Below are positions 7,750 to 17,608 of a DNA stretch of 64,000 nucleotides, piece after piece (position 1 is the first letter of the stretch; each line of letters opens with the position of its first letter). This stretch comes from Candidatus Gastranaerophilales bacterium (GTDB lineage Bacteria > Cyanobacteriota > Vampirovibrionia > Gastranaerophilales > Gastranaerophilaceae). Location of the stretch: positions 310,001-374,000 of the forward strand of contig CALVBS010000001.1 in assembly GCA_944325865.1 (NCBI GenBank), read 5' to 3'. The notes under the pieces were generated by a model. That model searched no databases and was not told where the DNA came from. It was given only the letters and a program-made list of their open reading frames with translations. The position numbers and the translations under genes are program-made.

Positions 7750-9201
7750 ATGAGAATTTCTAATATATATTTTCAAACAAGAGCGAATATGAAGAATAAT
7801 CAGTATGATTATTCTTCTCAATACAGCCCTGTATTGAAACAGGGCATACAGCAAGATACCTTTTGCCGCTCCGATAAAACTGCAGCTCCAGCATTCACAG
7901 CTAAACAGGAACAAATTTCCAGAGATCCTCTTACCAAATTATATAAAGAACATCTTACATGCATATGCTGCGGAAGAACAATGATTGACCCTAAAGTAAT
8001 TGAAGATATGAGAGAAAATCATGTTTTTAGATGCCCGACAAAAGATGCAATAAAAATTCTCGAAAAATACGAAAATAATATGCACACCGTCGAAAAATCA
8101 GTTTTTAATCTGTTAAAAGAACAAAACAACCTGTATCCGGATCGTTCAATTCAACAGCATCTGATTGAACTCAAAAAGACTCACGAATTAAAATTGATTC
8201 AAAAACAGGTAGGGATTTTCAAACTGATTGATAAATATGCGGAAAAAATAAAACCTGAGCTTCACAACGAAATTCGTACATATTTACTGGATTCGTTTAA
8301 TACAATTAAAGAAAACGGAAGTGATTTCAGCCGTATTAAATTCATAAAAGGTCTTGAAAGCATTCTCCAGAACTATCCGAACACTGCAAATAAAGAAAAA
8401 CTTATCAGGTTAGCAGGGAAACTTCCAACCGCATATGATGATATTGATGCATTTATAGTAAAATATTCAAAACCTAAATATACATCAGAAAATATTGCGA
8501 TTAGACTTCTGAGTTATTCAATGGCAACTATAGAACACATACATCCGCAAACACCGGATACTACAGGAAAAACAGAAGCTGAAGCTATAAAAGGTGCAAA
8601 TCATCTTTATAACTATGTTCCTGAATGCATGCGTTGCAATAGTTTCCGCTCTAACAAACCTATGGTTTACCAGCTTGAAGACTATCCTGAAATGTTTATA
8701 AATGCACAAAAAGCATTTGACCGATATATAGATTTTGCCGAACAAGGCAAGCTAAGTAAGATGTATATTATCAAATTATACAAAGCTCTTCGTCAGGAAT
8801 CTGAAGGCGTTCTTGATTTGGATTATTCTAAACTGAAACTTACCAAAGAACTTCACAAAGAATTGGAAAAACCTTTCACATACCCGATAAATCCAGGTAA
8901 AAAGGATGTAGTAATAGTTCCAAAACCTCTGCCTGAACCTAAAACTCTCCCGATTACAATAAGAGAAGGCGAGGTAAAAGAACTAAACAAAGCCGTAAAA
9001 GAAGAACCCGTTGTAATTATTGAACCTCCAAAAGAAGAAATTGCAGAAATAAGAATTAGTCCGCTTATCACTAAAAGAAAGCGAAAACGTCAGATTGCGG
9101 AAGAACATAACCCTCAGGCCAGACCGAAAGAACTTCCGCAGAAAAATAAAAAAGTAAAAGAGAAAAAAGAAACAGTTAGAAGAAACGGCCCAAGAAGATA
9201 A
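7750..9201 (+). CDS. HNH-like zinc-binding protein with proline-rich basic tail
   Basis: A 483-residue protein. Cys pairs sit at about residues 71-74 (CICCG) and in VPECMRCNSFRSN near 296, with IEHIHPQT about 30 residues before the latter. This is the order of an HNH/McrA-like nuclease fold: CxxC, then H-x-x-P, Asn, CxxCN. A 180-residue helical insertion separates the first Cys pair from the His region, far longer than in ordinary HNH domains. Residues about 380-483 are low-complexity and rich in Pro, Lys and Arg, ending RRNGPRR. The N-terminus starts MRISNIYFQT and carries AFTAK near residue 48, a tag shared with other proteins here. Nuclease activity is not established. The gene is monocistronic after the tsaB terminator. 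Confidence 0.7.
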   Translation: MRISNIYFQTRANMKNNQYDYSSQYSPVLKQGIQQDTFCRSDKTAAPAFTAKQEQISRDPLTKLYKEHLTCICCGRTMIDPKVIEDMRENHVFRCPTKDAIKILEKYENNMHTVEKSVFNLLKEQNNLYPDRSIQQHLIELKKTHELKLIQKQVGIFKLIDKYAEKIKPELHNEIRTYLLDSFNTIKENGSDFSRIKFIKGLESILQNYPNTANKEKLIRLAGKLPTAYDDIDAFIVKYSKPKYTSENIAIRLLSYSMATIEHIHPQTPDTTGKTEAEAIKGANHLYNYVPECMRCNSFRSNKPMVYQLEDYPEMFINAQKAFDRYIDFAEQGKLSKMYIIKLYKALRQESEGVLDLDYSKLKLTKELHKELEKPFTYPINPGKKDVVIVPKPLPEPKTLPITIREGEVKELNKAVKEEPVVIIEPPKEEIAEIRISPLITKRKRKRQIAEEHNPQARPKELPQKNKKVKEKKETVRRNGPRR

Positions 9202-9324
9202 TAACTATTAATTATCTTTGATTATTTATTAACATTTGTAAAAGTTTTCTTAAAATATTAAATTTTTAAAAATAAAATGCCGATACCATTATTGTACTTA
9301 GTAAGAATAAGGGTATTGAAAGTA

Positions 9325-9621
9325 ATGACAGATACAGGTGCTTCATTTAACAGGCCTTATAAACCGTTCGGATTTAACGTAAAAGTTCCTGAAATCGGCG
9401 ACAGAACACTAAAACTTGCAGAAGGAACGCTGACAAATCTGGTTAAATCACCGGTTGAACCTCTGTTTAACTTTTTAGAAGAAAATGAAGAAGTATTTAA
9501 CGGAGACATTACATTCCAGATTAACAAAGCATTTGCAGAAAGTTTTACGATAGGTTCTGCAATGCGTATGGAAGATGAAAAAGTCAACGGAATGCCTCCG
9601 AAATTTGATATGCACTTCTAA
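9325..9621 (+). CDS. Hypothetical small protein, about 98 aa
   Basis: The frame is open from ATG 9277, but the first 16 residues would be hydrophobic/basic and unlike the rest. ATG 9325 (MTDTGASFNRPYKPFGFNVK) is the more likely start; neither has a strong Shine-Dalgarno sequence. The product is soluble, mixed charge, with no known motif. It resembles small acidic beta-rich proteins but I cannot name a family. It is followed by a terminator shared with convergent glmS. Confidence 0.55.
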   Translation: MTDTGASFNRPYKPFGFNVKVPEIGDRTLKLAEGTLTNLVKSPVEPLFNFLEENEEVFNGDITFQINKAFAESFTIGSAMRMEDEKVNGMPPKFDMHF

Positions 9622-9704
9622 AATACTCAAAAAGTAATATTATTCAAAAGTTTAATATATCAAAACTAACTAACACTACCTAATTTTTCCCCTAATAAAA
9701 TTTT

Positions 9705-9731
9705 GCCCCGACATAGTCAGGGCTTTTCTTT
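9705..9731. terminator. Terminator between the small protein and glmS
   Basis: Hairpin GCCCCGAC/GTCAGGGC with one mismatch and loop ATA, followed on the plus strand by TTTTCTTTT. It can end the upstream plus-strand gene; on the minus strand the T-run is weaker. Confidence 0.65.
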
Positions 9732-9741
9732 TATCTAAAAT

Positions 9742-11586
9742 TTATTCAACGGTTACTGATTTTGCAAGATTTCTAGGCTGATCAACATCTTTTCCGAGAA
9801 ATTCCGCAATATAATATGCCAGAAGCTGCAAAGGAACCATTGCAATAACCGGAGAAAACAATTCTATAACATCAGGAACTCTGATGATTGAATCAAACAA
9901 ATCATTAAGTTTTTCATCTTTTGAGTTTGTCAAAGCAATCATGCGAGCATTACGTGCTTTTGCCTCTTCACTGTTAGAAAGCAGCTTTTCATAAACACAT
10001 CCGTTCATCAATATTGAAAGAACCGGCATCGTCTCATCAAGCATAGCGATAGGACCGTGTTTAAGCTCTCCGGCAGGATATCCCGTAGCATTGATATAAC
10101 TTATTTCTTTAAGCTTTAATGCACCTTCAAGTGCCGTCGGATAATTAATACCTCTTGCAATATAAATAAAATCTTTCGTAGCGGCATAACGTCTTGCACA
10201 TTTTTGAATATCATCGGTATTTGCAAGAATTCTCTCAACCTTCTGAGGAAGAAGCATCATTTCGGTTTTGAGAGTGGTAAGCATTCCGAGATCCACACAT
10301 TCTTTAACCTCAGCCATGTATAAAGCCAGCAGATAAAATGCCATAAGCTGTGCAATATAAGACTTTGTAGCAGCAACAGAGACCTCTATTCCGGCATTTA
10401 CAGAAATTAAGCTGTCTGCCAGTCTGGCCATTGCTGAATCCGGACGATTAGTAATAATAAGAATATGAGAACCTTTTTCTTTTGATTGTTTTATAGCAGT
10501 AAGCGTATCAGCGGTTTCTCCGGATTGAGACACTCCGATAACTAGAGTATGCTTATCAGTTACTGTTCTACGGTAAATATATTCACTGGAAGCTTCAACA
10601 TCAACCGGAATACCACAGAAATTTTCAATCAGGTATTTGCCAACCATAGCCGCATGAAGAGAAGTTCCACAAGCAATAATCTGTATCCTGTGTAAATGAC
10701 GCAAAGTTTCTTTTGTCAGCTTAACTTCGTTTAAGACAATTTCTTCATCAGGAGCATGCAACTTTCCTACAAGAATATTTCTTATAACGTCCGGTTGTTC
10801 ATGAATTTCCTTCAGCATAAAGTGTTTGTAGCCCATTTTACTCAATGCAACAGGCTCCCATGGAAGAACCTCTATTTTTGGAGCCAATTCCATAGCATCA
10901 CTGTTAATAAGCGTCATTTTATCAGGAGTAAGGGTTACAATTTCATTATCGTTCAAATACATTGCCCGATTTGTATGTTTAATTATTGCAGGCACATCAG
11001 AAGCAGCAAAAAATTCACCCTCACCGATACCGACAAGAAGCGGAGCATTTCTCTTTGTAGCAACTATTGTATTTTTATAATCATTATGCATTACACAAAG
11101 AGCATAAGCACCCTCAAGTTCTTTTGCTGCCATACGCACAGCCTCTGTTAAATTTTTTGTTTGGGCATATTTCCTTGCAACAAGGTGTGCAACAACTTCC
11201 GTATCTGTCTGCGAACGGAATGTACAGCCTTCCGAAGAAAGTTTTTCTCTAAGTTCTTTATAATTCTCAATAATTCCGTTATGAACAATAGCCAGATGTC
11301 CGCATGTACAAGTATGAGGATGAGCGTTCAATACGGTAGGAGCACCATGTGTAGCCCATCTGATATGCCCTATACCACATGTTGCAGTTTCAAATTCACC
11401 TTTATGATTTGAAAGAACATTACATAAATTTTCAAGTTTTCCTTCTGCTTTATACACTTTAACATCATTATCACATTTAACGGCAATACCCGACGAATCA
11501 TAACCGCGGTATTCAAGCTGTCTCAAACCGTCGATTAAAATATCAACAACCGATTTATTACCGGTATAACCTATAATTCCACACAT
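9742..11586 (-). CDS. glmS: Glutamine-fructose-6-phosphate aminotransferase GlmS
   Basis: GlmS makes glucosamine-6-phosphate from fructose-6-phosphate and glutamine, the entry to UDP-GlcNAc for peptidoglycan and lipid A. The 614-residue length is standard. Cys2 is the N-terminal amidotransferase nucleophile (MCGIIGYTG, then QLEYRGYDSSGIAV). Two SIS sugar-isomerase domains follow, with CGTSLHAAMVGKYLIE, GVSQSGETADTL and GELKHGPIAMLDE; the end DQPRNLAKSVTVE is the conserved C-terminal tail that channels ammonia. No glmS ribozyme was recognised in the 107 bases upstream. It appears monocistronic. Confidence 0.97.
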   Translation of the reverse strand: MCGIIGYTGNKSVVDILIDGLRQLEYRGYDSSGIAVKCDNDVKVYKAEGKLENLCNVLSNHKGEFETATCGIGHIRWATHGAPTVLNAHPHTCTCGHLAIVHNGIIENYKELREKLSSEGCTFRSQTDTEVVAHLVARKYAQTKNLTEAVRMAAKELEGAYALCVMHNDYKNTIVATKRNAPLLVGIGEGEFFAASDVPAIIKHTNRAMYLNDNEIVTLTPDKMTLINSDAMELAPKIEVLPWEPVALSKMGYKHFMLKEIHEQPDVIRNILVGKLHAPDEEIVLNEVKLTKETLRHLHRIQIIACGTSLHAAMVGKYLIENFCGIPVDVEASSEYIYRRTVTDKHTLVIGVSQSGETADTLTAIKQSKEKGSHILIITNRPDSAMARLADSLISVNAGIEVSVAATKSYIAQLMAFYLLALYMAEVKECVDLGMLTTLKTEMMLLPQKVERILANTDDIQKCARRYAATKDFIYIARGINYPTALEGALKLKEISYINATGYPAGELKHGPIAMLDETMPVLSILMNGCVYEKLLSNSEEAKARNARMIALTNSKDEKLNDLFDSIIRVPDVIELFSPVIAMVPLQLLAYYIAEFLGKDVDQPRNLAKSVTVE

Positions 11587-11693
11587 ATCTTCTCTCCAAT
11601 ATAAAATTAAGACTATAGATATATTATAGCATTAGAATTTATAAAACCATGAATCCTTATAAAAGTTTTACAATAATCAAATACCTTAATTTA

Positions 11694-12758
11694 TCAGAAC
11701 AGGTTCTGTTGTTCTACAGCATTTCTATACCCAAGATGCCTGTATGCTGCAGGAGTAGCTTTTCTGCCCCGCGGAGTTCTCTGCAGTAAACCAGCCTGCA
11801 ACAAAAAGGGTTCACAAACATCTTCCAATGTTCTTGAATCTTCACCGAGTGCTGCCGCAAGAGTTTCAATACCAACAGGCCCTCCGTTATATTTTTCAAT
11901 AATTGCAGTCAAAAGCCCCCTGTCCGTATTGTCAAGACCATATTCGTCTATACTTAATACATCAAGAGCCTTATTAGCAATTTTTTCATTGACGGCACCG
12001 TCATATTTAACAAGAGCATAATCACTAACTCTTTTTATAAGCCTGTTTGCAATACGCGGAGTACCTCGTGAACGTCTTGCTATAGCTAAAGCACCATCAT
12101 CTGAAATTTCTATTTCCAAAATTCCTGCAGTTCTTTTGATAACCTGAGCAAGTTCCTCTTCTGTATAAAATTCAAGTCTATGAATTATACCAAATCTGTC
12201 ACGCAAAGGTCCGGAAAGTTCTCCTGCCTTTGTCGTGGCACCGATTAATGTAAATTTTGGCAGCGGAATCCTCAATGTTTTAACTGTCTGGCTTTTACCT
12301 GTTGTCATATCAAGGTAAAAATCTTCCATTGCCGGATATAAAATTTCTTCCGCAACTTTATTTAGTCTGTGGATTTCGTCAATAAAAAGAATTTCGCCAC
12401 CTTTTAATGACATAAGGATACCGATTATATCCCGCGGACGCTCAAGTGCAGGGGCAGAAGTTATTTTAATTTCTACACCCATTTGTTCTGCAATAACACC
12501 GGCAAGTGTAGTCTTTCCAAGTCCCGGCGGTCCGTAAAACAATAAATGATCAAGAGGTTTTTCTCTTTTTTTTGCAGCCTCAATAGTAATTTTCAGGGCC
12601 TCTTTCAATGCAGACTGCCCGATATAAGAGTCAAAGCTTTTCGGCCTTATTGAATTTTCAAAATTTCTGTCATATTCTACCGCTTCTGGTTTTATAACAG
12701 GATTCTTTGCATTTATATCAACTTTTTTATTAGTGTTATCGTCTGCAATTATACTCAT
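11694..12758 (-). CDS. ruvB: Holliday junction branch-migration helicase RuvB
   Basis: RuvB is the hexameric AAA+ motor that, with RuvA, drives branch migration in recombinational repair. The 354-residue length is usual. Walker [13 protein letters not shown], Walker [12 protein letters not shown], sensor region [20 protein letters not shown] and the arginine motif [10 protein letters not shown] are all present, with the winged-helix end [18 protein letters not shown]. ruvA and ruvC are not next to it. It is divergent from dapL. Confidence 0.97.
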   Translation of the reverse strand: MSIIADDNTNKKVDINAKNPVIKPEAVEYDRNFENSIRPKSFDSYIGQSALKEALKITIEAAKKREKPLDHLLFYGPPGLGKTTLAGVIAEQMGVEIKITSAPALERPRDIIGILMSLKGGEILFIDEIHRLNKVAEEILYPAMEDFYLDMTTGKSQTVKTLRIPLPKFTLIGATTKAGELSGPLRDRFGIIHRLEFYTEEELAQVIKRTAGILEIEISDDGALAIARRSRGTPRIANRLIKRVSDYALVKYDGAVNEKIANKALDVLSIDEYGLDNTDRGLLTAIIEKYNGGPVGIETLAAALGEDSRTLEDVCEPFLLQAGLLQRTPRGRKATPAAYRHLGYRNAVEQQNLF

Positions 12759-12833
12759 TGTCTTTCCTTAGATTTCATGATAGCATAAAATCAAGGTTAA
12801 GAAAAATTTATTAAGAAGTTATAGGGAGAGAAA

Positions 12834-14000
12834 ATGAAAGTATCTGAACGTTTAGAAAAGATTCCTCCGTATCTTTTTGCGGAGATTGACAGAAAGATCG
12901 CCGAGGCCAAAGCAAAAGGTTTTGATATTATAAGTCTGGGTATAGGCGACCCTGATAAACCGACCTTGCAGCCAGTTGTTGATGCGATGCATAAAGCTAT
13001 CGATAACCCTAAAAATCATGATTACCCGCCATACAACGGTACAGAACAATTCAGAAAAGGTGCTTGCGAATGGATGAAAAAACGTTTCGGAGTAGAGCTT
13101 GATGCTGATAAGGAAATGTTATGCAATATAGGGTCAAAAGAAGCTATTGCACACGTATTTTTTGCATTTGTTGACAAAGGAGACTACACGCTTGTTCCGG
13201 ATCCGGGATATCCGGTTTACCACAATGCAACGATATTTGCCGGAGGAACACCTTACCATATGCCGTTATTAGAAGAAAACGGCTATCTTCCAGATTTTGA
13301 CAAAATTCCTGAAGATATTGCAAAAAAATCCAAAATTATGTTTTTGAATTATCCTAATAACCCTACAGGTGCTGTTGCGGATCTGGAGTTTTTCAAAAAA
13401 GCTGTTGACTTCTGTAAAAAATATGACATTCTTCTCTGTCAGGATATGGCATATTCGGAAATGACCTATGACGGATACAAAGCCCCTTCAGTACTTCAGG
13501 TTGAAGGAGCTAAAGATGTCGCGATTGAATTTTATTCACATTCAAAATCATACAATATGACAGGATGGCGTGTTGGATTTGTTTGCGGTAACGCAGATGC
13601 AATTAAAGCTCTGGGAACAATCAAAAATAATATTGACAGCGGCACATTTAAGGCTATTCAAGAAGCAGCAACGGCAGCTTTCACTATTGATAATACATAC
13701 ATTGAAGAATTGAATCATATGTATCAGCAAAGACGTGACGCTGCAGAAGAAGGACTTCGTGAACTCGGATGGAATATTAAACCGTCTAAAGCAACATTTT
13801 ACTTATGGCTGCCTGTTACCAGAGGAATGTCTTCTGAAGAATTTGTAACGGCAATGCTGGAAAAAGCTCACGTTGTGGTTCCGCCCGGAAACGGCTACGG
13901 ACAATACGGCGAAGGCTACTTCCGTATAGCTCTTACAAAGGACGTTGATACCATTAAAGAATGCATAAGAAGAATGAAAGAAGCAGGCATTCATTATTAA
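12834..14000 (+). CDS. dapL: LL-diaminopimelate aminotransferase
   Basis: This fold-type I PLP enzyme converts tetrahydrodipicolinate directly to LL-diaminopimelate, the short lysine/meso-DAP route known from cyanobacteria, plants and Chlamydia. The 388-residue length fits. Motifs include SLGIGDPDKPT, the PLP-binding NYPNNPTGAVA near residue 168, the catalytic Lys in SHSKSYNMTGWRVGF near 236, and the late Arg region EGYFRIALT. AGGGAGAG lies before ATG 12834. A strong terminator follows. Other class I aminotransferases are similar, so the substrate is inferred from overall likeness. Confidence 0.88.
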   Translation: MKVSERLEKIPPYLFAEIDRKIAEAKAKGFDIISLGIGDPDKPTLQPVVDAMHKAIDNPKNHDYPPYNGTEQFRKGACEWMKKRFGVELDADKEMLCNIGSKEAIAHVFFAFVDKGDYTLVPDPGYPVYHNATIFAGGTPYHMPLLEENGYLPDFDKIPEDIAKKSKIMFLNYPNNPTGAVADLEFFKKAVDFCKKYDILLCQDMAYSEMTYDGYKAPSVLQVEGAKDVAIEFYSHSKSYNMTGWRVGFVCGNADAIKALGTIKNNIDSGTFKAIQEAATAAFTIDNTYIEELNHMYQQRRDAAEEGLRELGWNIKPSKATFYLWLPVTRGMSSEEFVTAMLEKAHVVVPPGNGYGQYGEGYFRIALTKDVDTIKECIRRMKEAGIHY

Positions 14001-14004
14001 CTTG

Positions 14005-14036
14005 AAAAGGCGGTTTTGCCCCGCCTTTTAGCTTTT
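14005..14036 (+). terminator. Intrinsic terminator after dapL
   Basis: AAAAGGCGG (14005-14013) pairs with CCGCCTTTT (14021-14029), followed by a T-rich stretch. Confidence 0.8.
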
Positions 14037-14092
14037 GCTTAAATATTATTAACGTAATTGTTTATTGAAACTTAATATGATATAATTTTTAT

Positions 14093-17000
14093 ATGGAATG
14101 TCCAAAATGCGGTTTAGAAATAGATGAGAGAACGATTGTTTGTCCGAACTGTAAAAAAGTTCTTAAAGTTGTTTGTCCCGTCTGTAAAACAATAAATAAA
14201 TCCAATACCTGTAAAAACTGTGGTTATGTAATTATCGGTAAATGCAACCGGTGCGGAAAAATTAATCTTACGGGTGATAAAAAGTGCAAAAAATGCGGGT
14301 TTGATCTTGAGCAGAGTGTAATTCTTAATGAATCCAACACCGATAAATTTGTATGCGTTACTCTGGAATTTCCTAATATGAACGAAATGAAAGTAGTTCT
14401 TGGCTCTGCAAAACTTCTGAATAAATTTAAACAGAACATTGATAAAATTATTCTGGATACGGCAAAAGAAGTAGGGGTAAGACGGCAGATTGTCGGGAAT
14501 AAATATGTTATAAGATTTGATAAAGATTATACATTTAACAGTTCGGCAAATACGGCAATAAATACTATTACTAAAATGCTTACGGAAATTACAAAAGTTA
14601 ATTTTCGCCTTACAAATAAGAAAAATGCAACAACCCGTTGCAATGTTTTTATGTTTTTGAGAACAACCAAAGATAATCCTTATAACATTGACTCAGGATT
14701 TAACATTAACATGGTTGCTTATTCTGATGACATAAAACAGCGAATGCTTAACACATTTCAGGTAATTGCGGATGAAGACACCGTTGCCGCACTTACCAAA
14801 GAAGGTTACTATTGTTCTCCGCTCAGTTCTACAATGCTAAACGGCAAAATGGTTATGTTTTCTCAGGTTGATATTTCGAAATATATTATTATCAACTATG
14901 ATGAGCTTATCGACAGAGAAGAAGAGGCTCAAATTCCTAATTTTGTCCAGAATATGCTTATAGAACAGGATAAACTTGACGGGGAAGCCTTAAGCAAAAT
15001 GGAAAAACCTTATGATCCGGATGCTATATACGATATTGAAACTATTCACTTTAACGAAATAAAATGTGACTTCATAAGAACTCAGAACATAGATGTATTT
15101 TATCATCTGATTAACAAATTTCAGGCTGTACCAAAAGGAATTACAGCCCTTAAAACGGATCCTCTGTATGTACCGTATTCCCTAAAAGTTTTGACTTCTA
15201 TTGCGGATCTGGGTATTTATAAAAATATTATTACAGTTACCTGCTATGATGAAATGAAATATTCCCCGTATTCTTTCTTCAGAGATCTTGTTGCGGCTAT
15301 CTTTGAATATACAGTTTCCCAGCAATTATTCTCGGAAAACGATTTTTCAATGTTCCGCTCTATAGATAACAACGGTCTTATAAAAGATTTGGTTACATTA
15401 AAAGAAAGAAATATAGATAATCCACAGGATACAAGACTTACGTATTTTGATATATTTCTTACTCTTTTACAGGCAATCCCTAATACATTAATATTTATAG
15501 AAAATTTCGATTATATTGATTCAAGCTCATATGATGTATTGAAATATCTCTTCGGGGCATTTGAACAGCTTGACATCAGCTATTTAATCCAGTATTCCAA
15601 AGATTTTTCACTGCATAAGGACATGCATTTCCTTCTTGGCAAACCTTATTATACGGAAATAACACTCAAACCTACTCCTTTTGAGAAAATGATTGAGGAA
15701 AATAAAGAATATTACAGGAATATTATGGAAACATTCTACTTCCAGCGTATTGCCAAATATTCATACGGAAGTATTTTGTTTCTTGATATTGCACTACAGT
15801 ATTTAATTGAAGCTGGAGTATTTGAGGCTACGGATGACACCATTAATCTTATCAATCCGAAAACAATCATCATTCCGTCCAGCTTAAACAAACTGATAAA
15901 AAGACGATTAAATCTTTTACAGGATTATCCTGATGCAATTAAATTCCTTACAGAGGTTGTTCTTTTGGGGCCAAGAATCGACCAGAAAACCATTAAAAGT
16001 TTAGGCGGCAATAATATTGACGATGTTATCGAAAAACTTTCTGACATGGGATATATCTATTTCTATAATAACTGCATGTATTTCCCTAATTACAACCTTT
16101 TGAGAGCGAACTTACTGGAAACATTAAATAAAGATCAGCTAAAAAGAGTAGCAGAAGAACTGTTTGAAAAAGTATTTGATAATTCCATGCCTGCACCGGA
16201 AAAAGCGTATTTATACGGCTTACTGGATGACCATAAGTCCGAATTTCTTGAATGGGAAAAACTTGCTAAAATTAACCTTTCCCTCGGTGACTTTAATGCT
16301 TATTTGAATTGTGCAAATAAAATTCTGGATTTGCTTGACCTTAATCAGGACGAAGAAGCTCAAGAAAATATTGATCGTTATAAATTGGAACTTTACGAAA
16401 ATATTGCGAACAATCTTTTTGAATACAATCCGGAAAAAACAGAACGATTAGCGGAAGCAACACTTGCAAACCTTGAAAAAACTACGGATTACGAAAAGAT
16501 TATTACACTCTGCAACAAAATGATTCAGGGATATCTTTTCACCGGTAATTACATGCATGCATTAGAACTTACTCATAAAGTTCTCGGCTTACTTCCAAAT
16601 TCATCAATAGACCCGACTACAACAAATTTTAACCGATATTTCTTCCTTATGAGCGTTGTGCATGTTGAGATATTATTTAACATCGGAGCCTGGGAAGACT
16701 GCCTTGACATCGGATACAGTGTCTTGAATGTTGTAAATCAAAATACGCTTGATATTTTAAAACCTGATTATATGACAACCGAACAGTTTGAATCAGTTAT
16801 TATGGACACTATCGGGTATGTCGCCATGGCTAATATTCTTCAGTTAAAAGGGAATGTTCAGGAATTTTTAAATATTGTAAGAACTGATCTGGTGAATGTA
16901 CCCCACTCATATGATATCTTTATGGCCTTACAGGATTTGATATTCGGCAGAATACCACAGTATGATAAATCACTTGTTTCGGATAAAGATAAATTTTCAG

Positions 17001-17608
17001 GAGTAATTTACCATATTATAGAAGCTTTTGTAAGATGCAGACACGATTATAACGTATTTGCGGAAGAAATTTATGAAGCCAAAATTCTGGCAAAATATAA
17101 CGGATTGTACCAGCTTGAATTATTTACTGATTTAATGATTGCTTACTCATATATTAGACTGAATTCTCTTGAAAAAGCATCATTAATTATTTATAAGATT
17201 ATTAAAACTGCAAATGAAAACGGTATGACCAATGTTCTATACCTTGCATGGTATATCATGAGTGAATTGAACCTTGCTCAAGGAAGATATATTGTCACAT
17301 ACGGCATATTAAATAATTCTCTTATTCAGCTTGAAAAAACAGAAAACACAAATGAATATCTGCTATTATTATTTAAATATAATATGTATAAGGTATTGAG
17401 ATTTAAGGGTCAGGATGAAAATGCAGAAATATGTCTGGCTCATGCACAATATATAGCTCAAAAATACAATATAGTGTTTGAATTTGATACAGACCCTAAC
17501 CATTTTATAGCCCTTGTGGATCCTGACGATGAAACAATCCCGCAGGAATCGAATAAATACGAAAATGCTGACATCAATGAGGTTTTAAACCCTGAAAGTG
17601 AGGAATAA
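14093..17608 (+). CDS. Large zinc-ribbon / degenerate STAND-type ATPase / TPR-like protein
   Basis: A 1171-residue protein. Six CxxC pairs occur at residues 3/6, 17/20, 28/31, 40/43, 51/54 and 65/68, giving three zinc ribbons. Residues about 85-230 form an alpha/beta region. Residues about 330-660 resemble the ATPase core of STAND/adenylate-cyclase-associated regulators: NTLIFIENFDYIDSSSYDVL near 463 fits a Walker B followed by the usual aspartate-serine turn. The place where GxxGxGKS should lie (about residues 345-362) reads ITALKTDPLYVPYSLKVL, so the P-loop appears lost. From about 700 on the protein is all-helical, like TPR scaffolds. A signalling or scaffold role is inference. Its stop overlaps glgA by one base, so it may act on glycogen or simply share a transcript. 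Confidence 0.7.
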   Translation: MECPKCGLEIDERTIVCPNCKKVLKVVCPVCKTINKSNTCKNCGYVIIGKCNRCGKINLTGDKKCKKCGFDLEQSVILNESNTDKFVCVTLEFPNMNEMKVVLGSAKLLNKFKQNIDKIILDTAKEVGVRRQIVGNKYVIRFDKDYTFNSSANTAINTITKMLTEITKVNFRLTNKKNATTRCNVFMFLRTTKDNPYNIDSGFNINMVAYSDDIKQRMLNTFQVIADEDTVAALTKEGYYCSPLSSTMLNGKMVMFSQVDISKYIIINYDELIDREEEAQIPNFVQNMLIEQDKLDGEALSKMEKPYDPDAIYDIETIHFNEIKCDFIRTQNIDVFYHLINKFQAVPKGITALKTDPLYVPYSLKVLTSIADLGIYKNIITVTCYDEMKYSPYSFFRDLVAAIFEYTVSQQLFSENDFSMFRSIDNNGLIKDLVTLKERNIDNPQDTRLTYFDIFLTLLQAIPNTLIFIENFDYIDSSSYDVLKYLFGAFEQLDISYLIQYSKDFSLHKDMHFLLGKPYYTEITLKPTPFEKMIEENKEYYRNIMETFYFQRIAKYSYGSILFLDIALQYLIEAGVFEATDDTINLINPKTIIIPSSLNKLIKRRLNLLQDYPDAIKFLTEVVLLGPRIDQKTIKSLGGNNIDDVIEKLSDMGYIYFYNNCMYFPNYNLLRANLLETLNKDQLKRVAEELFEKVFDNSMPAPEKAYLYGLLDDHKSEFLEWEKLAKINLSLGDFNAYLNCANKILDLLDLNQDEEAQENIDRYKLELYENIANNLFEYNPEKTERLAEATLANLEKTTDYEKIITLCNKMIQGYLFTGNYMHALELTHKVLGLLPNSSIDPTTTNFNRYFFLMSVVHVEILFNIGAWEDCLDIGYSVLNVVNQNTLDILKPDYMTTEQFESVIMDTIGYVAMANILQLKGNVQEFLNIVRTDLVNVPHSYDIFMALQDLIFGRIPQYDKSLVSDKDKFSGVIYHIIEAFVRCRHDYNVFAEEIYEAKILAKYNGLYQLELFTDLMIAYSYIRLNSLEKASLIIYKIIKTANENGMTNVLYLAWYIMSELNLAQGRYIVTYGILNNSLIQLEKTENTNEYLLLLFKYNMYKVLRFKGQDENAEICLAHAQYIAQKYNIVFEFDTDPNHFIALVDPDDETIPQESNKYENADINEVLNPESEE

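Noticed and set aside
10756-11412. Open frames antisense to glmS
   Set aside because: glmS motifs cover the region; antisense frames lack starts and any motif.
11587-11693. glmS ribozyme upstream of glmS
   Set aside because: The gap is about 107 bases, AT-rich, without the conserved pseudoknot core; none seen.
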